Source of the DNA: an uncultured Actinomycetes bacterium
GTDB lineage: Bacteria > Actinomycetota > Actinomycetes > Nanopelagicales > Nanopelagicaceae
DNA: 14,560 nucleotides
NCBI GenBank assembly: GCA_903865885.1
Contig: CAIPLJ010000189.1
Coordinates: 1-14,560 of the forward strand
Direction: 5' to 3'
This document shows, in pieces, positions 1 to 8,466 of the stretch (positions are counted from its first letter, which is position 1; each line of letters starts with the position of its first letter). Position numbers and translations under genes: made by a program. Below the pieces are notes generated by a model. That model saw only the letters and a list, made by a program, of their open reading frames with translations. It made no database searches and was not told the origin of the DNA.

Positions 1-1496
1 AGATCAGGGATTACTTCAGCTACTGATGCAATAGTTGCAGGATCATCGAGATCGCGACGAGTTGCAGTTGCTGATAGAAGAAGGTGATGTTTGACTAACA
101 ATTTAATGGTCTCAACATCTTCTTCTGAGAAACCAATTCTCTGCGCAATCGGCTCTATAAGACGCACTCCGCGCTCTGAGTGATCTTCTTCGGTGCCTTT
201 ACCAATATCGTGGAAGAGCGCGCTAAAGAGAAGGAGATCAGGTCTATGGACTTGTCGCGTAAGCGCTGCAGCATGAACCGCTGTTTCAACCATGTGGCGA
301 TCGACAGTATGGCGATGCAAGACATTGCGCTGTGGCAGGGATCGAACGGCTTTCCATTCAGGAATCCAATGGAAGATGATTTCTTCTTGATCCAGCGCTT
401 CAAATATTTGAACCATCGATGAACCTGCGCCAATAAGAGCGATCAAATTCTCGCGAGCATCGCGGGGCCATGGAGTCGGTAGCAGTCCTATTCCGCTGCT
501 CAGACCTGCAGATAGCTTCTCAAGTGAATCCATAGAAATAGGCAACCCGATTTGCGCTGCAGAGGCAGCTGCTCGTAGTCCTATGACAGGGTCAAGTGCG
601 AAATCGGCATCATCGCTAATGACAACTTCCTTATTGGAGATTGAAATACCTCGTGAGAGCGAAGTAGTGCGCACTCGCTTAAAAAATCTGCCGGCACCAT
701 CGCCTCCTTTCTGCGCAAGGCGATACCAAGTCGAATCCAATAGGTAATCGACAGAACGTGCTGCCTGCGCAACTTCACTCATGAGCACATCTGCATCCGC
801 ATAACCAAGAATCTCTGCGACTTTATCTTGCTCTTGAAATAGCAATCTATCTTTATCGCGACCGCTTGCTATATGAAGAGCTTCACGGACATTGGCAAGA
901 ATGGATTCAGCGATGCTAACTCTTCCGATAGGCACTGCAATCGCCGACGATGTTGCTATCGCGCGCAGGGCAGTAATGTCTCGTAATCCACCACGCGCTT
1001 CTTTAAGGTCAGGTTCGAGAAGGTAGGCGAGTTCACCCATCCTTTGATGACGTTCTGTCAGAGATGCTTCGAGCTGAGGCAGGAAGCGCTTTGAATGTTT
1101 TCTCCATGATTCAAGAGCATCAGTCTGCACGGAATCGACCAAGTCTGCGTTTCCACAGATCAGGCGAATATCTAGAAGACCCATTGCGACTTTAAGGTCA
1201 TCTTCTGCCGCACTTCGCATCTCAGAGCGAGTGCGGACAGAATGATCAATCTTTACATTCTTATTCCATAGCGGATAGAGAATTTTATTGACAAGTTCCG
1301 ATAGCTCTTCATCGGGAAGCGATCCAGTATGAATAATTGCGATATCTAAATCTGACCCAGGAGATAGTTCGCCGCGGCCGAAACCTCCGACCGCGGCGAT
1401 AGCTAACTCGTGCGGATTGGCAGAACTTTCCTCGAAGAGAGAAGAAAGAAGCAGATCGCCCTCGTTTGATCGTGCACGTCTTTCTCGTGTTCCCAT
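1..1496 (-). CDS. glnD: PII uridylyl/adenylyltransferase GlnD (3' part cut by window edge)
   Basis: Bifunctional nucleotidyltransferase and nucleotidyl-removing enzyme that modifies the PII protein according to nitrogen status; in actinobacteria the characterised activity is adenylylation. The reading frame is open from the ATG at 1496 to the window edge, about 498 residues. The nucleotidyltransferase motif GGFGRGELSPGSDLD lies at residues 37-51, with both metal-binding aspartates (D49, D51). The HD hydrolase domain follows, with HTVDRH at 396-401 and HDIGKG at 429-434. Family members run to roughly 750-900 residues, so the C-terminal ACT glutamine-sensing domains should lie beyond the left edge. 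An in-frame TGA 27 bases upstream of the ATG limits the start; only a weak ribosome site is seen. It lies 51 bases after glnB, as the last visible gene of an amt-glnB-glnD unit. Family and role are clear; which nucleotide it transfers here is inferred. Confidence 0.95.
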   Translation of the reverse strand, partial: MGTRERRARSNEGDLLLSSLFEESSANPHELAIAAVGGFGRGELSPGSDLDIAIIHTGSLPDEELSELVNKILYPLWNKNVKIDHSVRTRSEMRSAAEDDLKVAMGLLDIRLICGNADLVDSVQTDALESWRKHSKRFLPQLEASLTERHQRMGELAYLLEPDLKEARGGLRDITALRAIATSSAIAVPIGRVSIAESILANVREALHIASGRDKDRLLFQEQDKVAEILGYADADVLMSEVAQAARSVDYLLDSTWYRLAQKGGDGAGRFFKRVRTTSLSRGISISNKEVVISDDADFALDPVIGLRAAASAAQIGLPISMDSLEKLSAGLSSGIGLLPTPWPRDARENLIALIGAGSSMVQIFEALDQEEIIFHWIPEWKAVRSLPQRNVLHRHTVDRHMVETAVHAAALTRQVHRPDLLLFSALFHDIGKGTEEDHSERGVRLIEPIAQRIGFSEEDVETIKLLVKHHLLLSATATRRDLDDPATIASVAEVIPD

Positions 1497-1547
1497 GTCG
1501 CCAATCTTATTTGTTCTTCTTCAGTTATTGACTAGCGGATGAACTAC

Positions 1548-1886
1548 TTAGATAGCGTCAGGACCCTTTTCGCCCGTACGTACACGGACAACCTGCTCTA
1601 CCGGTGTAGTCCACACCTTTCCGTCACCAATGGAACCTGTTGATGCTGCCTTTACGATGACATCTACTACTGATGCTGCGTCTTTATCATCAACAAGAAC
1701 TTCGAGACGAACTTTTGGAACTAGGTCCACGGTGTATTCAGCACCGCGATAGACCTCTGTGTGACCGCGCTGGCGACCGAAGCCACTTGCTTCAGAGACA
1801 GTCATACCGGTGATGCCTGCTGCTTGCAGAGCATCTTTAACTTCATCTAGCTTAAATGGCTTAAGAATTGCGGTAATCAACTTCAT
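1548..1886 (-). CDS. glnB: Nitrogen regulatory PII protein (GlnK/GlnB)
   Basis: Small trimeric PII signal protein that reads 2-oxoglutarate, ATP and ADP; GlnK types bind and block the Amt channel. The 112 residues are the normal family length. The T-loop contains GRQRGHTEVYRGAEY (37-51), ending in Tyr51, the residue modified by GlnD. TGSIGDGKVW (83-92) matches the C-terminal nucleotide-binding signature, and the tail RVRTGEKGPDAI is typical of actinobacterial GlnK. Its ATG overlaps the amt stop codon as ATGA, and a strong ribosome site, GGAGGTGG (1900-1893), lies inside the last amt codons with a 6-base gap. This indicates translational coupling to amt. The pairing with amt favours the name glnK over glnB on functional grounds. 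Confidence 0.97.
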   Translation of the reverse strand: MKLITAILKPFKLDEVKDALQAAGITGMTVSEASGFGRQRGHTEVYRGAEYTVDLVPKVRLEVLVDDKDAASVVDVIVKAASTGSIGDGKVWTTPVEQVVRVRTGEKGPDAI

Positions 1887-3187
1887 AGTGATCCACCTCC
1901 ACGTGATGAGCTTGCGAATTCATATGCAGATTCGGCATGTTCCTTAAGGTCGATGCCTTCGATTTCAACTTCACGAGAGACACGGAAGCCGATTGTCTTT
2001 TCAATTGCAAAACCAATAATCAGAGTTGCAATAAATGAGTATCCGAGAACTAGACCGACGCCGAGAGCCTGCTTACCGAGAAGCGCTGTTCCACCCCCGT
2101 AGAAGATGCCATCGAGTCCGATGCTATTTACAACGTGTGTTCCGAATAGACCGATGGAGAGTGATCCCCAAATTCCGCCTACAAGGTGTACGCCAACTAC
2201 GTCGAGTGAATCGTCAAAGCCAAGCTTGTACTTGAGGCCAACTGCAAGTGAGCAGAGGATGCCGGCAAGCAGACCGATTACTACTGCAGCCCATGGAGCG
2301 ACGAACGCGCACGCAGGTGTGATTGCAACGAGTCCAGCAACTGCACCAGATGCGGCGCCAAGAGATGTTGCATGTCCATTGCGAATCTTTTCTACAAGTA
2401 ACCAACCAAGTAGAGCGCCAGCAGTTGCAACCTGTGTATTCATAAATGCAAGCCCTGCGATGCCATTTGCAGCGAGTGCAGACCCTGCGTTAAATCCAAA
2501 CCAACCGAACCACAAGAGTCCTGAACCAAGCATCACAAGTGGCAATGAGTGCGGACGCATTGATTCTTTACGCCATCCAACACGCTTTCCGAGAATGAGA
2601 GCGAGTGCAAGTCCGGCAGCACCTGCGTTGATGTGCACAGCGGTTCCGCCAGCAAAGTCTTCAAGACCTTTACCTGCAAGGAAGCCTGTACTTGTTACCT
2701 TGTCGCCGATCTTATTACCGAATGCGAATACCCAGTGTGCGACTGGGAAGTAGACAACTGTTGACCAGATAGCTACGAAGATCGCCCACGAAGTGAACTT
2801 TGCGCGATCTGCAATAGCGCCAGAGATCAGCGCTGGTGTGATGATTGCAAACATCAACTGGAAGGCTGCGAATACGAGAACAGGAATCGGATAAACGCCA
2901 CCGTTATTGGTCAGATCATTTACTGCGCCACCTAGGCCGCTAAGACCAATGCCACCAAACCACGGTGAATCTGATTTATAACCAAATGCCAATTCAAAAC
3001 CGTAAATAACCCAGAGCACACTTACGATTCCGATTGTCACCATCGACATCATCATCATATTGAGAACACTCTTGGTACGAACCATTCCTCCGTAGAAGAA
3101 TGCCAATCCTGGAGTCATAAGAAGTACAAGTGCTGTACTTGCCAACATCCACGCGGTGTCACCGCCATTAAGAACTACTTGATCCAT
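1883..3187 (-). CDS. amt: Ammonium transporter (Amt/MEP/Rh family)
   Basis: Trimeric inner-membrane ammonium channel. The ATG at 3187 gives 434 residues and the usual N-terminus MDQVVLNGGDTAWMLASTAL, which runs directly into the first membrane segment. An ATG at 3310 is in frame but would add 41 polar, unrelated residues across the regulatory spacer, so it is rejected. The protein has about eleven hydrophobic segments, the family signature DFAGGTAVHINAG (about 178-190) and a second conserved histidine in VGVHLVGGIWG; these two histidines (about H185 and H334) match the pore pair. The polar C-terminal tail after GFRVSREVEIEGIDL is the region that contacts GlnK in this family. It is the first gene of the nitrogen unit and overlaps glnB by four bases. 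The ribosome site before 3187 is weak. A 137-base spacer with inverted repeats separates it from ftsY. Confidence 0.96.
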   Translation of the reverse strand: MDQVVLNGGDTAWMLASTALVLLMTPGLAFFYGGMVRTKSVLNMMMMSMVTIGIVSVLWVIYGFELAFGYKSDSPWFGGIGLSGLGGAVNDLTNNGGVYPIPVLVFAAFQLMFAIITPALISGAIADRAKFTSWAIFVAIWSTVVYFPVAHWVFAFGNKIGDKVTSTGFLAGKGLEDFAGGTAVHINAGAAGLALALILGKRVGWRKESMRPHSLPLVMLGSGLLWFGWFGFNAGSALAANGIAGLAFMNTQVATAGALLGWLLVEKIRNGHATSLGAASGAVAGLVAITPACAFVAPWAAVVIGLLAGILCSLAVGLKYKLGFDDSLDVVGVHLVGGIWGSLSIGLFGTHVVNSIGLDGIFYGGGTALLGKQALGVGLVLGYSFIATLIIGFAIEKTIGFRVSREVEIEGIDLKEHAESAYEFASSSRGGGSL

Positions 3188-3286
3188 TTCAGGCCCATTT
3201 CGATATGAGTTCGAGTGCAGGGTCTCGTCGTTGAGATGGCGTAAAGATGGCGAAGTCGGGTTACAACCGATGGTGTGCGAGGTTAA

Positions 3287-3317
3287 GGGGGCGTCACAAA
3301 TTGCCCCCATTTGTTAC
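3287..3317 (-). promoter_or_regulatory. Two interleaved inverted repeats between ftsY and amt (possible operator or leader hairpin)
   Basis: On the minus strand GTAACAAAT (3317-3309) is followed by seven bases and then ATTTGTGAC (3301-3293), an inverted repeat with 8 of 9 positions matching. The spacer holds GGGGGC (3308-3303), which is complementary to GCCCCC (3292-3287) just beyond the second arm. The two pairings exclude each other. The element starts 7 bases after the ftsY stop and lies about 100 bases before amt. It could be an operator for nitrogen control, a weak ftsY terminator (no clear T-run follows) or part of an amt leader. I saw no convincing -35/-10 pair nearby. Confidence 0.45.
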
Positions 3318-3324
3318 AACTGAG

Positions 3325-4161
3325 TTACGCGAGCAGGCCTTCGAGATATGAATCAGAGTTGAAGGGTGCGAAATCGCCAGCGCCTTCACCTGTGCCAATG
3401 TATTTAATCGGGATATCCAGGGAGCTCTCAATTGCTAGAGCTACTCCCCCTCGAGCGCTTCCATCGAGCTTGGTAAGGATCAGCCCCGTTACTTCTACCG
3501 CTTCACTAAATATCTTTGCCTGCGCAAGTCCGTTCTGACCCGTGGTTGCATCAATGACCAATAAAACTTCTGCAACCGGCAATCCTTTCTCAATGACACG
3601 TTTTACTTTGCCTAGCTCTGCCATTAAATCGCTCTTATTGTGCAGGCGTCCCGCAGTATCGATGATGAGATATTTACTTTTACTATCAATTGCGCGCTTA
3701 ACGCTATCGAATGCAACCGATGCGGGCTCTGCGCCTTCTCTTCCTGCGATCACCTCGACGCCGATTCGATCTCCCCACGTAGTCAATTGATCAACGGCTG
3801 CCGCACGGAAAGTATCTGCTGCAGCAAGAAGAACTGAATCGCCATGGCCATGAAGCAAAGTGGCGAGCTTGGCCACTGAAGTCGTCTTTCCGGTTCCATT
3901 GACACCAACCACCATGACTACATTTGTCGATTGCGAATCTGCAAGAGTGCGTGACTTCTGCGAAAGTTTTGACGAAAGAATCTCCTTCACAGCAGACTCT
4001 GCATCATCTCCACGCATCTTTTGTGCGGCGGATAGAAGTTCGCTTACAAGTGCAGGACCTAAGTCAGATTGAAGTAGTTCGGTCTCAATCTCAGCCCAAT
4101 CAAGTGGTGATGCAGTAGAGGTTCCACGAACCTTTGCAATCAGACGATTAAATAGACCCAT
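3325..4161 (-). CDS. ftsY: Signal recognition particle receptor FtsY (short form)
   Basis: SRP-receptor GTPase that docks the ribosome-SRP complex at the membrane for co-translational insertion. At 278 residues it is a compact form: an N domain (about 1-75) followed by the G domain, without the long acidic A domain seen in E. coli or many actinobacteria. GTPase motifs are all present: GVNGTGKTT (86-94), DTFRAAA (116-122), DTAGR (168-172), TKLDGSARGG (230-239) and GTGEG (256-260). The sequence begins MGLFNRLIAKVRG, an amphipathic start that could bind the membrane. It lies 19 bases after the smc stop on the same strand, the usual actinobacterial pairing. The ribosome site is weak, so it may depend on read-through from smc. 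Identity is firm: the motif set distinguishes FtsY from Ffh, since no C-terminal M domain follows. Confidence 0.97.
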   Translation of the reverse strand: MGLFNRLIAKVRGTSTASPLDWAEIETELLQSDLGPALVSELLSAAQKMRGDDAESAVKEILSSKLSQKSRTLADSQSTNVVMVVGVNGTGKTTSVAKLATLLHGHGDSVLLAAADTFRAAAVDQLTTWGDRIGVEVIAGREGAEPASVAFDSVKRAIDSKSKYLIIDTAGRLHNKSDLMAELGKVKRVIEKGLPVAEVLLVIDATTGQNGLAQAKIFSEAVEVTGLILTKLDGSARGGVALAIESSLDIPIKYIGTGEGAGDFAPFNSDSYLEGLLA

Positions 4162-4180
4162 CGCTTAGAACCTGATTGAA

Positions 4181-7100
4181 CTAGGCGGTTTCAGATTCGC
4201 GAAGACGTTGCGAGATAACTTCTGTCACGCCATCGCCACGCATTGTGACTCCGTAGAGCGCATCCGCGATCTCCATGGTGCGCTTCTGGTGAGTAATAAT
4301 GATGAGCTGCGAACTCTCGCGAAGCTCTTCCAGAACTGTAAGTAGGCGACCAAGGTTCACATCATCGAGTGCGGCTTCTACTTCATCGAGTACGTAGAAC
4401 GGACTTGGGCGTGCCTTGAAGATTGCAACCAACATCGCAACAGCAGTAAGTGACTTCTCGCCACCTGAGAGCAGTGAGAGACGCTTAACGCGCTTTCCTG
4501 GAGGGCGCGCTTCAACATCCACACCAGTATTGAGAAGATCATCTGGATTTGTGAGGAAGAGACGACCATCTCCACCTGGGAAGAGTCGCGCAAAGATATC
4601 TTTGAAGTGTTCTGCAACTTCTTCATATGCCTGCATGAATATCTGCTGCACACGATCATCGACTTCCTTGATGATGTCGAGCAAATCTTTCTTAGTGCGC
4701 TTGAGATCTTCTAGCTGTTCGGCCAAGAACTTCAGGCGCTCTTCAAGTGCGTTGTACTCCTCGAGGGCAAGAGGGTTAATCTTTCCGAGCAGAGTAAGTG
4801 AACGCTCTGTTGCCGCCAGGCGCTTCTCTTGCTGATCGCGGCGGTATGGAATTAATTCAGTAGCAACAATTTCACCAGTATCTGTTTCGATAAATGTTGG
4901 GACATCTTTATCTGGGCCGTATTCGGCAATTAGTGTTGGAATATCGATACCGAGCTCTTCGACGGCCTTATTCTCGAGAGTTTCAACGCGCATACGTTGT
5001 TCTGCTCGTGCAATCTCATCGCGGTGCACACTTGATGTGAGTTGGTCGAGTTGTTGTGTCAATTCGCGATTTCGCGCGCGAACAGTGAGAGTTTCACCTT
5101 CGCGGTCAGAACGGTTTACCTCAAGTCGTGAACGTTCAGTCTGAGCCTTTGCAATCGAGCGTTCGATATGAATAAGTGCTTCATATGCTGCCTCTGCAAT
5201 TGCTTGCGAAATCACAGCACCGCGTGCACGAGCACCTCGCCTTGATACTGCTCGTTCAGATGCTTCACGTTCTGCTTGTGCAGATGTCTCGAGCGCTTGG
5301 GCGCGAGCTGCAATCGATGTTAGACGCTCTTCTGATGTGCGCACAGCAAGTCGGGCCTCAACTTCTGTGGTGCGTGCAGTGGAAACGTCATTTCGGAGAG
5401 TTTCAGCGCGTGTGTGATCTGGCTCTGTGATCTCACCGTGGTTCTGTAATTGATTGGATGCAATAGATAGCTCGTTCTCATCTCGAGATTTCGCAGCTGT
5501 TGCTTCGTTGATTGCAAGAGTAAGACGTTCGACTTCAGCGGTTGCAGATTTGATGTTCTGCCCAGATACTGCAAGTTGTTCAGTAAGGGCAGCGATACGA
5601 GCATCTGACTCATTGAGTTTACCGAGCGCTGCATCAAATGCGGCCTGCTTACCTTCAACATCAGTTGCAGCCGATGAGATTTCAAATTTAAGGCGATCGC
5701 ACTTGTGGTTGAGATCTTCTAGCTTCTTAGTTAAATCATCGACGAGCGCCTTGATTTCAATCAACGATGAAGATGATGCTGAACCGCCGCGAGCACGCTT
5801 GGATGTGATGACATCTCCATCACGAGTTACCACCGTAACTGTTGGATGTTGGCGAAGAATGGATTCTGCGCCGCGCGCATTGTCGGCAACTACCGTTGTC
5901 GCAAGAAGGGAGGCTAGGAGTTCAGAGATCTCTGAGGAGCGAACATGGTTGAGAAGTGAGGTGAGGCCACTTGGTACTTGGCTTGATGAATTGCCACCTG
6001 GTTCATATACAAGAACGTCTGCTTGACCAAGGTTCTCACTTCGCAAGGTTGTGAGCGCACTGACGGCGGATGAAAGATCTTTTACTACGACTGCATCTGC
6101 AAGTGCGCCGAGCGCTGCAGCAGTTGCTGCTTCCCATCCTGAATCAATCTGAATGAGAGATGCAATGCTTCCAAGAATCTGAACACCGCGAGAATCGCGA
6201 ATAAGCGCTGCGGCGCCATCACGCGATGATGAGGTAAGTCGCATCGCCTCTAATTTGGATTCGGTGGCGTTTCGTTCACGATCTGCAGCACGTTCTGCTT
6301 CAACGAGCTCTGCATGAACACTCTTTGCTGATTCCAGCGCACTCTTAGAGTTATTAAATTGCGAATCCAGACCTTGTTCGCCTGCATCGGCGTTACCGAT
6401 CTCCATCTCAAACTGCGCATAATCACTCTTGGCAGAATCGACTCGAGATTGCGCCTCAGTACGAGCCGCGTGTAGACGAGAAATTTCTTCAGTGATTGCT
6501 TCTAGTCGCGCGGCAAGCGATTTGATGTGGCCTTCTTGGCGAGCTGTTCCTTCACGTTGATCGGCGATTGCGCGCATTGCAGCAGCAATAGTGTCTTCTT
6601 CGGATTTCAAAGCGGCTTCAGCGCTTGCAAGAGATGCGGTAGCAGCGGCAAGAGCGCTCTGTGCCGCAACAACACCGTTACGCAATTGTGCTTCTTCACT
6701 GCGGAGTGCGGCAGCTTCTTGATCAAGCGCTATTGGGTCACGACCGGCGCTACGGGCTTCCTCTGCTTCTTCAGCTAAGAATCGTGAACGCTCTTGCGCC
6801 AAAGATTGTGTTCCACGGAATTTCTCGCGCAGTGCACTGAGTGAGTAGTAATTCTCTTGCGCCTTAATAAGAAGTGGGCTCTCAAAAGCAGATTGCGCAT
6901 CGAGTTCTTCTTCACGCCTGCGAACCTTGTCGAGTTCTGCTTCTACCTGTCCGCGACGTTCGCGGAGCGCATTTTCGTCTGCAACTTCTGCATCAAGGGT
7001 CTTCGAGAGTGAAATGTAATCATCGGCAAGCAGACGTAACTTGGCATCGCGTAGATCGGCTTGGATTGTCGCCGCTTTCTTGGCAACCTCTGCTTGTTTA

Positions 7101-7717
7101 CCAAGTGGTCGTAGTTGACGGCGAAGTTCAACCGTAAGGTCATTCACACGTGCAAGATTTGCTTGCATCGAGTCGAGCTTACGAAGTGCCTTCTCTTTAC
7201 GTTTACGATGCTTGAGAACGCCAGCTGCTTCTTCAATAAAGCCACGTCGTTCTTCAGGAGTTGCCATCAAGATTGCATCGAGTTGGCCTTGTCCCACAAT
7301 CACATGCATCTCGCGACCAATACCGGAGTCGCTTAATAGTTCTTGGATATCTAACAGTCGTGATGCTTCACCATTGATTTGATATTCACTCTGTCCATTA
7401 CGAAAGAGAATGCGAGAGATAGTTACTTCTGTGTAATCAATTGGTAGTGCGCCATCGGTGTTATCAATAGTGACGGCAACTTCTGCACGACCCAGTGGTG
7501 CGCGCCCCGATGTTCCGGCGAAGATGACATCTTCCATCTTTCCGCCGCGAAGTGACTTTGCACCTTGCTCACCCATAACCCAGGTAAGTGCATCAACGAC
7601 ATTTGACTTGCCTGAACCGTTGGGACCGACCACACAGGTGATGCCAGGTTCGAGGCGAAGAGTGGTCGCCGAAGCAAAGGACTTAAATCCTTTGAGGGTC
7701 AGACTCTTCAAATACAC
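4181..7717 (-). CDS. smc: Chromosome segregation ATPase SMC
   Basis: Condensin-type ATPase that, with ScpA and ScpB, organises and segregates the chromosome. The 1178 residues are the family length. The N-terminal head carries Walker A GPNGSGKSN (31-39) and GQGQLDAIL (142-150). A long coiled coil runs from about 170 to 500. The hinge spans roughly 505-645, and the coiled coil returns until about 1000. The C-terminal head has the ABC signature LSGGEK (1083-1088) and Walker B ending in LDEVEAALDD (1110-1119). Translation starts at GTG 7717, with GGTAGG 8 bases upstream. The 67-base gap after rnc is one of the wider gaps in the run. It contains a small inverted repeat and TATACC, which could be the -10 of an internal promoter, but no good -35 is seen. 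mutM, which often precedes smc in this group, is absent. Confidence 0.98.
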   Translation of the reverse strand: MYLKSLTLKGFKSFASATTLRLEPGITCVVGPNGSGKSNVVDALTWVMGEQGAKSLRGGKMEDVIFAGTSGRAPLGRAEVAVTIDNTDGALPIDYTEVTISRILFRNGQSEYQINGEASRLLDIQELLSDSGIGREMHVIVGQGQLDAILMATPEERRGFIEEAAGVLKHRKRKEKALRKLDSMQANLARVNDLTVELRRQLRPLGKQAEVAKKAATIQADLRDAKLRLLADDYISLSKTLDAEVADENALRERRGQVEAELDKVRRREEELDAQSAFESPLLIKAQENYYSLSALREKFRGTQSLAQERSRFLAEEAEEARSAGRDPIALDQEAAALRSEEAQLRNGVVAAQSALAAATASLASAEAALKSEEDTIAAAMRAIADQREGTARQEGHIKSLAARLEAITEEISRLHAARTEAQSRVDSAKSDYAQFEMEIGNADAGEQGLDSQFNNSKSALESAKSVHAELVEAERAADRERNATESKLEAMRLTSSSRDGAAALIRDSRGVQILGSIASLIQIDSGWEAATAAALGALADAVVVKDLSSAVSALTTLRSENLGQADVLVYEPGGNSSSQVPSGLTSLLNHVRSSEISELLASLLATTVVADNARGAESILRQHPTVTVVTRDGDVITSKRARGGSASSSSLIEIKALVDDLTKKLEDLNHKCDRLKFEISSAATDVEGKQAAFDAALGKLNESDARIAALTEQLAVSGQNIKSATAEVERLTLAINEATAAKSRDENELSIASNQLQNHGEITEPDHTRAETLRNDVSTARTTEVEARLAVRTSEERLTSIAARAQALETSAQAEREASERAVSRRGARARGAVISQAIAEAAYEALIHIERSIAKAQTERSRLEVNRSDREGETLTVRARNRELTQQLDQLTSSVHRDEIARAEQRMRVETLENKAVEELGIDIPTLIAEYGPDKDVPTFIETDTGEIVATELIPYRRDQQEKRLAATERSLTLLGKINPLALEEYNALEERLKFLAEQLEDLKRTKKDLLDIIKEVDDRVQQIFMQAYEEVAEHFKDIFARLFPGGDGRLFLTNPDDLLNTGVDVEARPPGKRVKRLSLLSGGEKSLTAVAMLVAIFKARPSPFYVLDEVEAALDDVNLGRLLTVLEELRESSQLIIITHQKRTMEIADALYGVTMRGDGVTEVISQRLRESETA

Positions 7718-7765
7718 GCGGTAAACCTACCGTTCAGCGCGCCATTGGTATAAAAGCGACTCAGT

Positions 7766-7780
7766 TCAAGTTGTACTTGA
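7766..7780. repeat. Short inverted repeat in rnc-smc spacer
   Basis: TCAAGT-TGT-ACTTGA is a perfect 6-base inverted repeat with a 3-base spacer, in the 67-base gap between rnc and smc. No T-run follows directly in the direction of transcription, so it is a poor terminator. It could be a small operator for smc or chance. Confidence 0.3.
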
Positions 7781-7784
7781 GGGT

Positions 7785-8465
7785 TTACTGTGGTGTTTGA
7801 GAAAGTAATTCATATGCTGTGCGCGCTGCAGATTGTTCTGCTTCTCGCTTACTTTTTCCAAGGCCTTCGGCAATCGATTCGCCAGAAACCATTGCAACAG
7901 CAGTGAAACTCTTATCGTGATCAGGGCCTGTCTCTGTAACGAGATATTCGGGTGAACCTTTTCCAAGTGCTGCAACCAACTCTTGAAGAGCGGTCTTTCC
8001 ATCAAGGCCTGCACCTTTTGCCATCGCGCTATCGAGAGTCTCTTTGATAAGTGCGCTAATAACTCGTGTTGTCGCATCAAAACCGCACTCGAGATAGATG
8101 GCGCCAAATAGCGCTTCTAGAGCATCTGCAAGAAGTGAGTTCTTATCGCGTCCATTGGTAACTTCTTCGCCTTTTCCAAGTCGAATATATTTTCCAAGTT
8201 CGAGTGTGCGCGCGATGTCTGCGAGCGCACGCATATTGACGATGCCAGAACGAAGTGGCGATAAACGGCTCTCATCTAATTCTGGATATTTGATGTAGAG
8301 CTCTTCGGTAACAATGAGACCGAGAACTGAATCGCCTAGAAATTCAAGGCGCTCATTTGTTGCAGTTAACCCAGTCTCATATGCATAAGACCGATGGGTA
8401 AAAGCTAGCTCAAGCACTTCCGGAGAGAGGCTAATTCCGAGTTGCTCAAGAAGTTTTGAGTACAG
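7785..8465 (-). CDS. rnc: Ribonuclease III (probable CTG start; GTG at 8417 is the alternative)
   Basis: Double-strand-specific endoribonuclease for rRNA and mRNA processing. Numbered from GTG 8417, the catalytic signature NERLEFLGDSVLG is at 21-33, the second acidic cluster DALEALFGAIYLE at 98-110, and the double-stranded RNA-binding domain from about 140 to 206. Starting at GTG 8417 (210 residues) would remove the first helix that family members have just before the AFTHRS motif. The frame stays open upstream to a TAG at 8477, and the added residues (YSKLLEQLGISLSPE) resemble that helix. The only reasonable codon there is CTG 8465, preceded by AGAGGT with 5 bases between. That start gives 226 residues and overlaps the rpmF stop by three bases. 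The GTG has no comparable ribosome site. The family call is firm; the start is inferred. Confidence 0.95.
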   Translation of the reverse strand: MYSKLLEQLGISLSPEVLELAFTHRSYAYETGLTATNERLEFLGDSVLGLIVTEELYIKYPELDESRLSPLRSGIVNMRALADIARTLELGKYIRLGKGEEVTNGRDKNSLLADALEALFGAIYLECGFDATTRVISALIKETLDSAMAKGAGLDGKTALQELVAALGKGSPEYLVTETGPDHDKSFTAVAMVSGESIAEGLGKSKREAEQSAARTAYELLSQTPQ

Positions 8466-8466
8466 A

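Noticed and set aside
2106..2753. 215-codon open frame on the plus strand opposite amt
   Set aside because: It is antisense to a clear Amt protein, its composition (many S, P, T, A) is that of a mirror frame, and no ribosome site or family motif is seen.
3188..3310. Amt extended to an ATG at 3310
   Set aside because: The 41 added residues are polar and unlike any Amt N-terminus, and they cover the inverted repeats; the ATG at 3187 gives the standard start.
3287..3317. H-type pseudoknot from the two interleaved repeats before amt
   Set aside because: The order of arms is right, but the connecting loops are 0 or 1 base, too short to cross the stems; alternative hairpins or a DNA operator are more likely.
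5454..6026. 190-codon plus-strand open frame opposite the smc hinge
   Set aside because: It is antisense to conserved SMC sequence, with a serine/arginine-rich shadow composition and no start signals.
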